Both the position numbers and the translations under genes were made by a program. Shown here one piece after another: positions 1 to 10,245 of a stretch of 64,000 nucleotides of DNA. Source of the DNA: Halochromatium sp. GTDB taxonomy: Bacteria > Pseudomonadota > Gammaproteobacteria > Chromatiales > Chromatiaceae. The stretch covers positions 96,648-160,647 of the forward strand of contig POWB01000007.1 in assembly GCA_010912705.1 (NCBI GenBank), in the 5' to 3' direction. Every line of letters starts with the position of its first letter. The stretch's first letter is position 1. The notes below the pieces were generated by a model. That model ran no database searches. It saw only the letters and a program-made list of their open reading frames with translations, and was not told the DNA's origin.

Positions 1-1239
1 TTCATTGCCGGATTGATCCATGCCTATGTGCCCTCAGCCGTCATCCGCCGCGGTCTGAGTCGCCCTGATCTAGGCAGCGTGGTGCGGGCCTCACTGGTTG
101 GTGTACCGCTCCCGCTCTGCTCCTGCGGGGTGATTCCCACTGCGCTCGGCTTGCGCCGTCAAGGCGCATCGCCAGGCGCGGCCACCTCCTTTATGATCAG
201 CACACCGCAGACCGGGGTCGATTCGATCTTGGTCACCGCGGCCTTCCTGGGCTGGCCTTTCGCGATCTTCAAGCTCGTTGCCGCCTTCGTCACCGGCGTC
301 GTAGGTGGCGAGCTGGTCAACCGAACCTTGCCGGCCGAGCCAGCGCCTAGCGAGGACGCAGCGCGTCAAAGCGAAGACGACAAGCGACCAAAAGGCTGGC
401 TGGCACGGATCACCGAGGCGGTGCGCTATGCGATCTTCGACCTCCTGGGTGCGATCAACAGCTGGCTGATCATCGGAGTGGTGGCGGCGGCCTTGGTGAC
501 GGTGATCACCCCAGCGGACTTCTTCGCCGACCGTCCTTGGGCCGATGGCCTGCTCGGCATGCTGGTGATGCTCGCCATCGCCCTCCCCCTCTATGTCTGC
601 ACCACGGCCTCGGTTCCCATTGCCGCGTCATTGATCGCTGCCGGACTCCCAGCGGGCTCAGCCCTAGTCTTCCTGATGGCAGGCCCAGCAACCAACCTCG
701 CAACCATCGGCGCGGTCTTCCGGACACTCGGCGCGAGGGTACTCTTCGTCTATCTGGGTACTGTTGTGGTGATGAGTCTCGGGTTTGGCCTCGTCTTCGA
801 GCAACTGCTGACCAGCGTCCCCGTCCAAGCGATGGCCCATGAGCACCAGCATGGCTGGCTATCCCTGCTATCGACGCTGCTGCTACTGACCCTGATGGGC
901 ATGCTGAGCCTGCGCCAATATCGGGCCCGAGCAAGCGCCCAAGCCCAGTTAGCAATGCCAACAGCGGCCGACAGCAGGGGGCCTTCAGGCTCAACCTTGG
1001 CCCCAGAAACTAGCCCAGACGGGGCCAATCTGATCCTGCAGGTGAAGGGCATGACCTGTGGGCACTGTGTTGCGACCGTGAAAATGGCGCTCGAATCACT
1101 CGACCAGGTCAAGGAAGCGACACCTGATCTGGCGACCGGTCAGGTCCTGATTCGTGGGGCTTGTGGGGCTGATGTGGAGACCAACAGTCTCAGGCATGCC
1201 ATCGAAAATGCTGGTTTTCGGGTGGCATCTCCCGATTGA
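1..1239 (+). CDS. SO_0444-type Cu/Zn efflux permease with C-terminal HMA domain (5' end outside window)
   Basis: The reading frame is open to the first base of the window, so the start lies upstream. The visible part is an ArsP_1/DUF318-type permease: it carries the family hallmark CSCGVIP followed by a segment ending STPQTGVDS, and about six hydrophobic helices. The last 63 residues form a heavy-metal-associated domain with the metal-binding motif GMTCGHC. Permease plus HMA in one chain is the arrangement of the SO_0444 family of copper/zinc efflux transporters in the inner membrane; the substrate is inferred from the family. An acidic/basic linker of about 30 residues separates early helices and a variable linker precedes the HMA domain. 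No operon partner is visible on the right; the next gene starts 190 bases away. Confidence 0.85.
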   Translation, partial: FIAGLIHAYVPSAVIRRGLSRPDLGSVVRASLVGVPLPLCSCGVIPTALGLRRQGASPGAATSFMISTPQTGVDSILVTAAFLGWPFAIFKLVAAFVTGVVGGELVNRTLPAEPAPSEDAARQSEDDKRPKGWLARITEAVRYAIFDLLGAINSWLIIGVVAAALVTVITPADFFADRPWADGLLGMLVMLAIALPLYVCTTASVPIAASLIAAGLPAGSALVFLMAGPATNLATIGAVFRTLGARVLFVYLGTVVVMSLGFGLVFEQLLTSVPVQAMAHEHQHGWLSLLSTLLLLTLMGMLSLRQYRARASAQAQLAMPTAADSRGPSGSTLAPETSPDGANLILQVKGMTCGHCVATVKMALESLDQVKEATPDLATGQVLIRGACGADVETNSLRHAIENAGFRVASPD

Positions 1240-1335
1240 CGTGATCGAATTCATCAGGGACACTGATTCTAAGCGAACAGCAATGCCCCAGATCAGCAAG
1301 GGTGCGCGCCGCTCGGGCCGCGCTCCCAACGTCAT

Positions 1336-1352
1336 ACGGCACCGGGTGCCGT
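1336..1352. promoter_or_regulatory. 17-bp perfect palindrome upstream of the RRM gene
   Basis: ACGGCACC and GGTGCCGT are separated by a single G, 78 bases before the start codon of the RNA-binding protein. It could be an operator or a 5'-leader hairpin bound by the protein itself. Only the symmetry is seen; the function is a guess. Confidence 0.35.
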
Positions 1353-1430
1353 GTCATCATGGTTCGAGTTGTGCGTTGATCGAACGATGATGTGCGCGTG
1401 CTCAATGCACGTCCGTTGCGAGAGTGAGCG

Positions 1431-1697
1431 ATGAGGATCTACGTAGGTAACCTGAAATACGCAGTCAATGACAAGACCTTGCGCGAGATGTTTAGCGAAT
1501 TTGGCGAGGTCGCCAGTGCCGATGTGATCAAGGACAAGTTCTCCGGACAATCAAAGGGTTTTGGATTCGTTGACATGCCAAACCAGTCCGAAGCCGAGGA
1601 CGCAATCCGGGCGTTGAACGATACCATGCAAGATGGTCGCAAGCTGACTGTCAACGAGGCCAAGCCGCGCACCGAAAGACCGCAACGGCGTTATTGA
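1431..1697 (+). CDS. Single-RRM RNA-binding protein
   Basis: An 88-residue protein consisting almost entirely of one RNA recognition motif. RNP2 is IYVGNL at residues 3-8 and RNP1 is KGFGFVDM at residues 42-49, with the aromatic residues that stack on RNA bases in place. The short basic tail after the fold is typical of the small bacterial RRM proteins (cyanobacterial Rbp-like) that bind mRNA in the cytoplasm and are often cold-regulated. The gene stands alone, with a GA-rich stretch before the ATG and a palindrome in its leader. A strong hairpin follows the stop codon. The specific RNA targets cannot be told from sequence. Confidence 0.9.
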   Translation: MRIYVGNLKYAVNDKTLREMFSEFGEVASADVIKDKFSGQSKGFGFVDMPNQSEAEDAIRALNDTMQDGRKLTVNEAKPRTERPQRRY

Positions 1698-1711
1698 CTG
1701 CCACAGCAGCG

Positions 1712-1756
1712 GCTCGCAGGGTTCCCCGCCTGAACAGGCTCAGGAATCCTGCGAGC
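1712..1756. terminator. Bidirectional hairpin terminator between RRM gene and ubiD
   Basis: Two 14-base arms (1712-1725 and 1743-1756) pair with one mismatch, and the loop contains a second 5-bp stem. It lies between two convergent stop codons, so it probably ends transcripts from both sides. There is no long T tract. Confidence 0.6.
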
Positions 1757-1767
1757 ATGGATAATCC

Positions 1768-3270
1768 TTAGTCGATACCCAGTTGCGGCCAGCGCTGATC
1801 GACCCGCGCCTTGACCTCGGCGTCCATCTGGATCGGTCGGCCCCATTCGCGTGTGGTCTCACCCGGCCATTTGCTGGTGGCGTCGAAGCCGATCTTGGAG
1901 CCGAGCCCGGAGACTGGTGAGGCGAAGTCCAGGTAGTCGATCGGGGTGTTCTCGATCATCAGCGTATCGCGCGCTGGGTCCATGCGCGTGGTCATGGCCC
2001 AGATCACGTCCTTCCAGTCGCGTGCGTTGATATCCTCATCGACGACGATGACAAACTTGGTGTACATGAACTGACGCAGGAACGACCAGACGCCGAGCAT
2101 CACCCGCTTGGCATGACCGGGGTACTGCTTCTTCATCGCAACCACGGCCAGCCGATAGGAGCAGCCCTCCGGCGGCAGATAGAAGTCAGCAATCTCCGGA
2201 AACTGTTTCTGCAAGATCGGCACGAAGACCTCATTCAGCGCCACGCCGAGGATGGCCGGCTCATCAGGCGGGCGCCCTGTGTAGGTGCTGTGATAGATCG
2301 GTTGTTCGCGCTGGGTGATGCGATCGATGGTGAAGACCGGGAACTCATCGACCTCGTTGTAATAGCCGGTGTGGTCGCCGAAGGGGCCTTCGGGCGCCAT
2401 CTCGTTTGGGTGAAGATGCCCCTCGAGGACGATCTCGGCAGTCGCTGGTACCTGCAGGTCGGAGCCGAGACAGGCCGCAAGCTCGGTCCGGCTGCCGCGT
2501 AGCAGGCCGGCAAAGGCGTATTCGGAGAGGCTATCTGGAACCGGTGTCACGGCGCCGAGGATGGTCGCCGGATCAGCACCGAGGGCCACCGCAATCGGAA
2601 ACGGCTGGCCAGGATGCGCACGCTGCCAATCGCGGAAGTCGAGCGCACCGCCGCGATGCGCGAGCCAGCGCATGATGACCCGATTACGACCCAGCACCTG
2701 CATTCGGTAGATACCGAGATTCTGCCGCGACTTCTCCGGACCGCGGGTGATCACCAGCCCCCAGGTGATCAGCGGCGCGGCATCGCCGGGCCAGCAGTGC
2801 TGGACGGGGAACCGTCCGAGATCGACCTGATCGCCCTCGAAGACCTGCTCCTGACAAGGTGGATTGCGCCGCACCTTGGGCGCCATATCCAGCACCTTCT
2901 TGAAGATCGGCAGCGTGCGCCAGGCCTCTTTCATGCCCTTAGGTGGATCGGGCTCCTTGAGAAAGGCCAGCAGCTTACCGACCTCGCGCAGCGCCGCGAC
3001 CGACTCCTCGCCCATGCCGAGCGCGACCCGTTGCGGCGTGCCGAACAGGTTGCCGAGCAGCGGCACCTTGGAACCTTTCGGCCGCTCAAACAGCAGCGCT
3101 GGACCGCCCGCGCGCAGGGTGCGATCGCAGATCTCGGTGACCTCCAGATAGGGGTCGACCTCGATGCCGATGCGCTTGAGCTCGCCGCGACGCTCGAGTT
3201 GGTGGATGAAATCGCGTAGATCCTGGTACTTCAATGGCTCTCTCGTGATGGCGACATCGGGCAGGAGCAC
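1768..3270 (-). CDS. ubiD: UbiD family decarboxylase (4-hydroxy-3-polyprenylbenzoate decarboxylase)
   Basis: A 500-residue protein, close to the roughly 497 residues of E. coli UbiD, which decarboxylates the polyprenyl-hydroxybenzoate intermediate of ubiquinone synthesis using prenylated FMN made by UbiX. The N-terminal block (KYQDLRDF, then [12 protein letters not shown]) and the central [11 protein letters not shown] segment are typical of the family. The start is uncertain: a GTG at 3270 gives the full length, while a TTG at 3234 would begin exactly where E. coli UbiD aligns. The gene lies downstream of egtB-egtD on the same strand with only about 40 bases between, so it may be read from the same transcript. 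No ubiX is present in the window. Confidence 0.92.
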   Translation of the reverse strand: MLLPDVAITREPLKYQDLRDFIHQLERRGELKRIGIEVDPYLEVTEICDRTLRAGGPALLFERPKGSKVPLLGNLFGTPQRVALGMGEESVAALREVGKLLAFLKEPDPPKGMKEAWRTLPIFKKVLDMAPKVRRNPPCQEQVFEGDQVDLGRFPVQHCWPGDAAPLITWGLVITRGPEKSRQNLGIYRMQVLGRNRVIMRWLAHRGGALDFRDWQRAHPGQPFPIAVALGADPATILGAVTPVPDSLSEYAFAGLLRGSRTELAACLGSDLQVPATAEIVLEGHLHPNEMAPEGPFGDHTGYYNEVDEFPVFTIDRITQREQPIYHSTYTGRPPDEPAILGVALNEVFVPILQKQFPEIADFYLPPEGCSYRLAVVAMKKQYPGHAKRVMLGVWSFLRQFMYTKFVIVVDEDINARDWKDVIWAMTTRMDPARDTLMIENTPIDYLDFASPVSGLGSKIGFDATSKWPGETTREWGRPIQMDAEVKARVDQRWPQLGID

Positions 3271-3312
3271 CCAAGCCCATTGTAGCGAGCTGCTGCGAGA
3301 TCCTGGCCTATA

Positions 3313-4296
3313 TCAGGGCCGGTAGACCAGGCAGTGCACGCTGAACAGTTGCTCGGGGTCAGTCCAGACCTGCTCGGGCTGGAAGCCGGCGCGGGCAGCG
3401 AGCGCATGAAAGCCATCTACGCTGTATTTGTGCGAGCACTCGGTGTGGACGGTCTCGCCCTCGCGGAAGCTGAAGGTCTCACCGGCTACCTCAACCTGCT
3501 GATCACAGGTGCTGAGCAGATGCATCTCGATGCGGCTCTGCTCGACGTTGAAGAAGGCCTCGTGCCTGAAACAACTGAGGTCGAAACCGCCATCCAGCTC
3601 GCGATTGATGCGACTGAGCAGGTTCATGTTGAAGGCCGCCGTCACACCAGCGGCATCATTGTAGGCGCGCTCGAGACGCTCGCGGTCCTTGATCAGGTCA
3701 ACACCGATCAGCAACCGCCCTTCCGGCCCCAGGATGGCGCCCACGCGACGCAACAGCTGCTCGGCATCGGTCGGCTCGAAGTTGCCGATCGAGGAGCCGG
3801 GAAAGAAGGCTGCGCGTGGGTGCTGATGGTCATCCACTGGCAGCTCGAAGGGCGTCGAGTAATCGGCGCAGACCGCATGGACCTCGAGCTTGGGGAAGGT
3901 GGCAGCGAGCGCTTGGGCCGACTGCTGAAGATGCTCGCTCGAGATATCGACCGGCATGTACAGGGCCGGCTGCAGCGCCTCGAGCAGGACGCGGATCTTG
4001 AGGCTGCTGCCGCTGCCCAGCTCGACCAAGAGCGCCTCCCGCCCCAGACGCTGGGCCATCTCGGCACCATGCTCGCGCAGGATCGCAATCTCGGTGCGGG
4101 TCGGATAATACTCGGGCAGCTCGCAGATGGCATCGAACAGCTTCGAGCCCTCGGCGTCGTAGAACCACTTTGGTGACAGCTGCTTGCGCGACCGCCCCAG
4201 CCCAGCCAACACCTCAGCACGGAGATCTGAAGGCGTTGGATGATAGTCGTGAAAGTAGATCGGGTTCGCCGTGGTCGGATCGGTCGTGGAGATCAT
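3313..4296 (-). CDS. egtD: L-histidine N-alpha-methyltransferase EgtD
   Basis: A 327-residue SAM-dependent methyltransferase that matches EgtD along its whole length. It trimethylates histidine to hercynine, the first step of ergothioneine synthesis in the cytoplasm. The SAM-binding glycine loop is seen as VELGSGSSLK near residue 90, and the PEYYPTRTE segment near residue 60 is characteristic of the family. Its ATG overlaps the stop codon of egtB by four bases (ATGA), so the two are translationally coupled. The egtA, egtC and egtE genes of the mycobacterial pathway are not next to it; many proteobacteria have only egtB and egtD. Confidence 0.93.
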   Translation of the reverse strand: MISTTDPTTANPIYFHDYHPTPSDLRAEVLAGLGRSRKQLSPKWFYDAEGSKLFDAICELPEYYPTRTEIAILREHGAEMAQRLGREALLVELGSGSSLKIRVLLEALQPALYMPVDISSEHLQQSAQALAATFPKLEVHAVCADYSTPFELPVDDHQHPRAAFFPGSSIGNFEPTDAEQLLRRVGAILGPEGRLLIGVDLIKDRERLERAYNDAAGVTAAFNMNLLSRINRELDGGFDLSCFRHEAFFNVEQSRIEMHLLSTCDQQVEVAGETFSFREGETVHTECSHKYSVDGFHALAARAGFQPEQVWTDPEQLFSVHCLVYRP

Positions 4297-5645
4297 GCTT
4301 GGTCCTCCGCCAGCCGGATGCCTTTGAACTGCCAGCGCTCGTGGGGATAGAAGAAGTTGCGATAGGTAGCGCGCGCATGGTTACGCGAGGTCGCGCAAGA
4401 GCCGCCACGCAGCACCATCTGCCCGCTCATGAACTTGCCGTTGTATTCGCCCAACGCGCCATCCACGGCACGGTAGCGCGGATAGGGCAGATAGGCGGAG
4501 CTGGTCCATTCCCAGCAATCGCCGAACAACTGCTGCAGCGAGCCAGCGCCAGCGGGGGTGGGATGGAAACGGCCGGCATCGACGAAATGACCTTCAACAG
4601 GCCGACCTGCCGCCGCATGCTCCCATTCAAACTCGGTCGGCAGCCGGCGGCCGGCCCAGCGCGCGTAGGCATCGGCCTCAAAGTAGCTGAGGTGGCAGAC
4701 CGGCTCGGCCGGGTTCAGCGGACGGCGCCCGGCGAGCCTGGTCTCATGCCACTGACCATCGAGCTGCTCCCAGTAGAGCGGCGCCTGCCAGCCCTGGGTC
4801 TTGATCTGCGCCCAGCCATCGGAGAGCCAGAGGCCAGGATGACGATAACCGCCGTCGTCGATGAAGGCCTGGTACTCGGCGTTGGTGACTAGGCGATCAG
4901 CCAATCGGAAGGGCTCGAGCAGCCGCTGATGGCGCGGAAATTCGTTATCGTAGGCGAAGCCTTGAGCAGCGCCTTGGCTCTCGCGCTGTGCTTGACTACC
5001 CTGCTCAGCTTGGCGGTCCCGCTGCGCTGGGCTTCGGCCCTGCTGCTGGCCCGGCTCTACGGCACCGAAGCTCTGTATGCCACCCTCAAAGGCGGTAAAG
5101 GTCAGCGGCACTGGATCTTGGACCTTGGCAACCGGAAGATCGCCGCGATAGGCCGGTCGCAATGGGTTATAGGCCAGGTTGTACTTGATGTCGGTAACCA
5201 GCAGCTCTTGGTGCTGCTGCTCATGATTGAGGCCGATCTCGAGTCGCGCTTGGACGGTTGCTTGGTGCTCGGGCGGACAGTCGCTGAGCAGCCGCATCAT
5301 GCCATCGTCGACATGGTGGCGGTAGGCGTAGACCTCGGCGACCGTCGGCCGCGAGATCAGACCGCGCTCCGGGCGTGGCCAGAAGCCGGCCTCGGTCTGT
5401 TCATAATAGGAATTGAACAGATGGTCGAACTGCGGGTGGAAGACCGCATAGCCCGGCAGGAAGGGCTTGAGCAGGAAGGTCTCGAAGAACCAGGAGACAT
5501 GCGCCAAATGCCACTTCGGCGGACTCGCCTCGACCGCGGCCTGAAGCATGTAATCCTCGATCTCGAGGGGCTCGCAGAGCTGCTCAGTGAAGGCCCGCAC
5601 AGAGCGGTAGGCAGCGACAAGGGTAGGCTCGTCCATTGGGGGCAT
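4293..5645 (-). CDS. egtB: Ergothioneine biosynthesis protein EgtB (hercynine sulfoxide synthase)
   Basis: This 450-residue non-haem iron enzyme joins a thiol donor to hercynine by oxidative C-S bond formation. The N-terminal DinB_2-like domain carries the iron ligands: the histidine in WHLAHVSWFFE and the HEQQH pair further on. The C-terminal half is a formylglycine-generating/sulfatase-modifying fold that ends with LRGGSC and a GIRLAED-type terminus. The open frame extends about 90 codons further upstream, but the ATG at 5645 is preceded by AGGAG at seven bases and starts exactly at conserved sequence, so I use it. A variable Gln/Arg-rich insert (near 4990-5060) lies between the domains. 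It overlaps egtD by four bases. Confidence 0.92.
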   Translation of the reverse strand: MPPMDEPTLVAAYRSVRAFTEQLCEPLEIEDYMLQAAVEASPPKWHLAHVSWFFETFLLKPFLPGYAVFHPQFDHLFNSYYEQTEAGFWPRPERGLISRPTVAEVYAYRHHVDDGMMRLLSDCPPEHQATVQARLEIGLNHEQQHQELLVTDIKYNLAYNPLRPAYRGDLPVAKVQDPVPLTFTAFEGGIQSFGAVEPGQQQGRSPAQRDRQAEQGSQAQRESQGAAQGFAYDNEFPRHQRLLEPFRLADRLVTNAEYQAFIDDGGYRHPGLWLSDGWAQIKTQGWQAPLYWEQLDGQWHETRLAGRRPLNPAEPVCHLSYFEADAYARWAGRRLPTEFEWEHAAAGRPVEGHFVDAGRFHPTPAGAGSLQQLFGDCWEWTSSAYLPYPRYRAVDGALGEYNGKFMSGQMVLRGGSCATSRNHARATYRNFFYPHERWQFKGIRLAEDQA

Positions 5646-5937
5646 CAGGCTCTCCTGGTGTCCGGTCTCGTGGGTTAAGGAATAGGCTTGAATGGGCTCG
5701 AACGATCGATCAGGCTGCCGGATGCCGGCCATGCATGTTGTGGAGATCGATACGTGATTCAGTCTGTCAGGTGATTTGGCGATGTTGTGAGCAAATTTCC
5801 AGTCGCCGCGGTTTATCCCGAAGGGGCGACAGGATAACCTGAGGTGAGCAGGCCACGCCGGCTCGACCTCGATGCTATTTGACTGAGCGCATTGACCGCG
5901 CAGATGGCCCCAAAACACCTGTTGGAGTACGACTGAT
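5646..5937. other. Intergenic region between divergent egtB and dehydrogenase genes
   Basis: About 290 bases that must hold both promoters. I see no convincing gene or strong repeat here. Confidence 0.5.
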
Positions 5938-6894
5938 ATGAAGGCGATTTGGCTCGATCAGCAGCCTCGACTCAGAAGTGATCTTCCCGCTCCCTCCCCA
6001 GCCGCCAACGCGGCCCTGGTACGGGTGCGGCTGGCCGGTGTTTGCTCGACCGATCTGGCCCTCATGGATGGCTATTATCCCTTCACCGGCGTGCTCGGGC
6101 ATGAGTTCGTCGGCGAGATCAGTGCTGCGCCAGCGGCGCCGGAGCGCGTTGGCGAGCGCGTTGTTGGCTCGATCAATATCAGCTGCGGCCACTGCCGCGA
6201 GTGCCTCGCCTGTCGGCCTAGCCACTGTTTGAATCGAGCGGTGCTGGGCATCAAGCGCCAGGATGGTGCCTTTGCCGAGTATCTCTGCCTGCCGTTAGAC
6301 AACCTGCACCGGGTGCCCGACCAGGTGCCGGATACCGCGGCAGTCTTCACCGAGCCACTCGCGGCGGCGCTCGAGATCCCAGAGGTCACGACCATCAAAC
6401 CCTCGGATCGGGTCCTGCTGGTGGGCGCCGGTCGGCTCGGGCAGCTGATCGCACGCATCTTGGCCCTGACCGGCGCCGAGTTGGATGTGGTCGCCCGACA
6501 CGCCCATCAACGCCAGCGGCTGCAGGGTATCGGCAGCCGCTGCATCGCAGAAGATGAGGTGGCCACGGGCAAGTACGATCTGGTCGTCGAGGCCAGCGGC
6601 GCGCCCGGTGGCTTCGCATTGGCCCGACGCGCGTTGCGTCCGCGCGGCACGCTCTGTCTAAAGAGCACCTATCGCGGCGAGGTGCCAGTGGCATTATCGT
6701 CGCTGGTGGTCGATGAGATCCGCATCATCGGCTCACGCTGCGGCCCCTTCCCGGCCGCTCTCAGACTCTTGGAACAGCAGCGTGTCGATCCAACCCCATT
6801 GATCGATTGCGTGGAGCCACTCGCCAACGGCGTTCTAGCCTTGCAGCGGGCCGCTGAGCCAGGGGTCTTGAAGGCCTTGATCGACTGTCGTTAG
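5938..6894 (+). CDS. Zinc-dependent medium-chain dehydrogenase
   Basis: A 318-residue MDR-superfamily oxidoreductase. The GroES-like N-terminal half holds the catalytic zinc ligands (Cys in GVCSTD, His-Glu in GHEFVGE) and a four-cysteine structural zinc lobe, CGHCRECLACRPSHC. The Rossmann half has VGAGRLGQL for NAD(P). It is shorter than the usual 340-350 residues, mainly at the C terminus. The substrate cannot be predicted: threonine dehydrogenase-, sorbitol dehydrogenase- and alcohol dehydrogenase-like members share these motifs. It is a single gene flanked by an inverted repeat (CCCGCAGGA / TCCTGCGGG) just after the stop codon. Confidence 0.85.
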   Translation: MKAIWLDQQPRLRSDLPAPSPAANAALVRVRLAGVCSTDLALMDGYYPFTGVLGHEFVGEISAAPAAPERVGERVVGSINISCGHCRECLACRPSHCLNRAVLGIKRQDGAFAEYLCLPLDNLHRVPDQVPDTAAVFTEPLAAALEIPEVTTIKPSDRVLLVGAGRLGQLIARILALTGAELDVVARHAHQRQRLQGIGSRCIAEDEVATGKYDLVVEASGAPGGFALARRALRPRGTLCLKSTYRGEVPVALSSLVVDEIRIIGSRCGPFPAALRLLEQQRVDPTPLIDCVEPLANGVLALQRAAEPGVLKALIDCR

Positions 6895-6900
6895 TGCCAG

Positions 6901-6949
6901 CCCGCAGGATGACGATCATCTAGCGCTGCGGGAGGCCTCTTCCTGCGGG
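6901..6949 (+). terminator. Inverted repeat after dehydrogenase gene
   Basis: A perfect 9-bp inverted repeat (6901-6909 and 6941-6949) lies directly after the stop codon. No T tract follows, so it is only a possible terminator. Confidence 0.35.
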
Positions 6950-7036
6950 CGGCACTGGGTCAATAAGGGCATAATGAGTTGGCCTCGAGACCGAGGCCTA
7001 TGCCTTGTTATTGCCTGATGAGCCCTGGCCAGCGTT

Positions 7037-8335
<1,299 letters not shown>

Positions 8336-8362
8336 GTCTGGGGCTTCGACCAGCAGAGACGC

Positions 8363-9412
8363 ATGCTTATGAATACCTCGTCCTCAAGCACCGATCCATC
8401 AGGCGCCGATTCCAGCGACACCCAAGCCCCCGCCCAGCTCAGACCCTATGCCGACCTGACGCCTGATCTGGTGCTCGATGCAGTCGAGTCACTCGACTTC
8501 GTCGTCGATGGCCACCTGCTGGCGCTGAACAGCTATGAGAATCGCGTCTATCAGATCGGCATCGACGACGCGGCCCCACTGATCGCCAAGTTCTATCGGC
8601 CGGGACGCTGGTCCGATGAGGCGATCGCCGAGGAGCATGCCTTCGTCGCCGCCTTGGCTGAGCGCGAGATCCCGGCGGTCGCCCCCCTGCTGATCGATGG
8701 CCGCAGCCTGCACCGCCATCAAGGCTATCGCTTCTCCCTCAGCCCCCGCTGCGGCGGCCGCGATCCGGAACTCGAAGACCTCGCGATCTTGACCCGCATC
8801 GGTCGCCTCATCGGTCGCATCCATGCCGTTGGCGCCAGCCAGCCGTTTCGGCATCGACCAAGGCTTGACCTGCAGCAGTTCGGCGCGGAGCCGAGTCAGT
8901 ACTTACTCGATCAAGGCTGGATTCCGGCTGAGCTTGAGACCCCCTACCGCAGCGTCCTCGCGCATGCGCTGACCGAGATCGCGGCCTGCTACGAGCGCGC
9001 CGGCGCCCTGAGCATCCTGCGCCTACACGGCGATTGTCACCGCGGCAACCTGCTCTGGACCGACGCCGGGGCGCAGTTCGTCGACTTCGATGACGCGCGC
9101 AGCGGCCCGGCGGTCCAGGACCTCTGGATGCTGCTCTCCGGCGACCGCCAAGCCATGGCGCTGCAGCTGGATGCGGTGCTCGAGGGTTATCGGGACTTTG
9201 CCGATTTTGACCCCCGCGAGCTGCATCTGATCGAGGCCCTGCGCACGCTACGCCTGATCCATCATTCGGCCTGGATCGCGCGACGTTGGGAAGATCCGGC
9301 CTTTCCCAGCGCCTTCCCCTGGTTCGACTCACCGCGCTATTGGGAAGAGCAGATCTTGATCCTGCGCGAGCAGATCGCGGCGATGCAGGAAGGCCCACTG
9401 GCGCTGTATTGA
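8363..9412 (+). CDS. srkA: Stress response serine/threonine kinase SrkA (YihE)
   Basis: A 349-residue aminoglycoside-phosphotransferase-fold kinase. The catalytic loop HGDCHRGN and the metal-binding DFDDARSGP, both near residues 218-245, are as in SrkA/YihE, which in E. coli (328 residues) counteracts MazEF-mediated death and envelope or oxidative stress. The extra N-terminal 20 residues are Ser/Thr rich and probably not folded. Two possible ATG starts lie six bases apart (8363, 8369). It probably shares a transcript with the antiporter upstream. Confidence 0.9.
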   Translation: MLMNTSSSSTDPSGADSSDTQAPAQLRPYADLTPDLVLDAVESLDFVVDGHLLALNSYENRVYQIGIDDAAPLIAKFYRPGRWSDEAIAEEHAFVAALAEREIPAVAPLLIDGRSLHRHQGYRFSLSPRCGGRDPELEDLAILTRIGRLIGRIHAVGASQPFRHRPRLDLQQFGAEPSQYLLDQGWIPAELETPYRSVLAHALTEIAACYERAGALSILRLHGDCHRGNLLWTDAGAQFVDFDDARSGPAVQDLWMLLSGDRQAMALQLDAVLEGYRDFADFDPRELHLIEALRTLRLIHHSAWIARRWEDPAFPSAFPWFDSPRYWEEQILILREQIAAMQEGPLALY

Positions 9413-9555
9413 GCCGGACAGCTTCTGCTCATCAAAAGCTGGCGTCGAAGTTGACGCGCCCGCAAGGCTCAGTCGATGATAGGCGGTCAGGTCGACAACT
9501 CTATCATTGTCGACAACCCTAGCACTGTATTGACGCAAGCCGAGCAACTCCCCAG

Positions 9556-9873
9556 ATGTCAAACGATCCCTACGAGCCCCGGCGCGGCCTCAGCGAGCGC
9601 GTCACCGTCGCCGGCAGCGAGCTGGTTGATTACGTCAAGCAGCTTGTCGCCGAGGGCAATGTGCGCCGTCTCATCATCCGCAAGCCGGGTGGCGCAACAC
9701 TGCTTGAGGTACCGCTGACCGCCGGTGTCGCCGTCGGCGGCGCACTGACACTGCTAGCGCCGATCATCGCCGCCCTCGGCGCCATGGCAGCGCTGATCAC
9801 AAAGTTCGAGATCGATATCCAGCGCTCCGATGAGCAGACTGAGGATAAGAACGACCCGAATGTGCTGCCCTAG
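9556..9873 (+). CDS. DUF4342 domain protein
   Basis: A 105-residue protein that matches DUF4342 in layout. It has an amphipathic N-terminal region with ELVDYVKQLVAEGNVRRLIIR, a hydrophobic stretch of about 30 residues rich in Gly/Ala/Leu (residues 55-85) that could be one or two membrane helices, and a charged tail. The function of the family is unknown. In other bacteria this domain is sometimes fused to a UBA-like or nascent-chain-binding motif; none is seen here. It is followed by another small gene 107 bases downstream. Confidence 0.75.
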   Translation: MSNDPYEPRRGLSERVTVAGSELVDYVKQLVAEGNVRRLIIRKPGGATLLEVPLTAGVAVGGALTLLAPIIAALGAMAALITKFEIDIQRSDEQTEDKNDPNVLP

Positions 9874-9979
9874 CCCCTCGCTAGCACGCAGACTGAGAAT
9901 CCTGCCAGCACAACGACCAAGCGCCCAAGGGCGTAAAGACCCGATCGAATCTTCCTAAACCCCCTGACAAAGGCAACCG

Positions 9980-10198
9980 ATGAAGAAGCTCAAGACCACC
10001 AGCGACCATACGATTTATGAGAAGCGCTCAGGCCGCTATGCCGTCAAAGACAAACGCAAACGTTGGGTGCAAGGGGACGACAAGGTCGCCATACTCAGGA
10101 CAGAAGGCTTGCTGAAGACGCCGGAGCCAAAGGCCGCGCCCGCCGAGCCCGAAGCCGAGACGGCCGAAGGTACCGAAACCGAAACTGCAGCCGATTAG
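9980..10198 (+). CDS. Small conserved hypothetical protein, basic N terminus and acidic tail
   Basis: A 72-residue protein. The first 48 residues are Lys/Arg-rich and appear folded (TIYEKRSGRYAV, then KDKRKRWVQGDDKV and a helix); the last 24 are a Pro/Ala/Glu tail (KAAPAEPEAETAE). Similar small proteins occur in other sulfur-oxidizing gammaproteobacteria, as far as I recall; no function is known. The start ATG follows GGCAACCG, a weak ribosome site. It may be expressed with the neighbouring small genes. Confidence 0.7.
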   Translation: MKKLKTTSDHTIYEKRSGRYAVKDKRKRWVQGDDKVAILRTEGLLKTPEPKAAPAEPEAETAEGTETETAAD

Positions 10199-10245
10199 GC
10201 TGAGGTCACCCGAACCAATAGGCGCTATACCGGAGCCAGATCCAG

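Noticed and set aside
3334..4176. Long open frame opposite egtD
   Set aside because: It lies fully antisense to a well-supported gene and has the composition of a codon-bias shadow.
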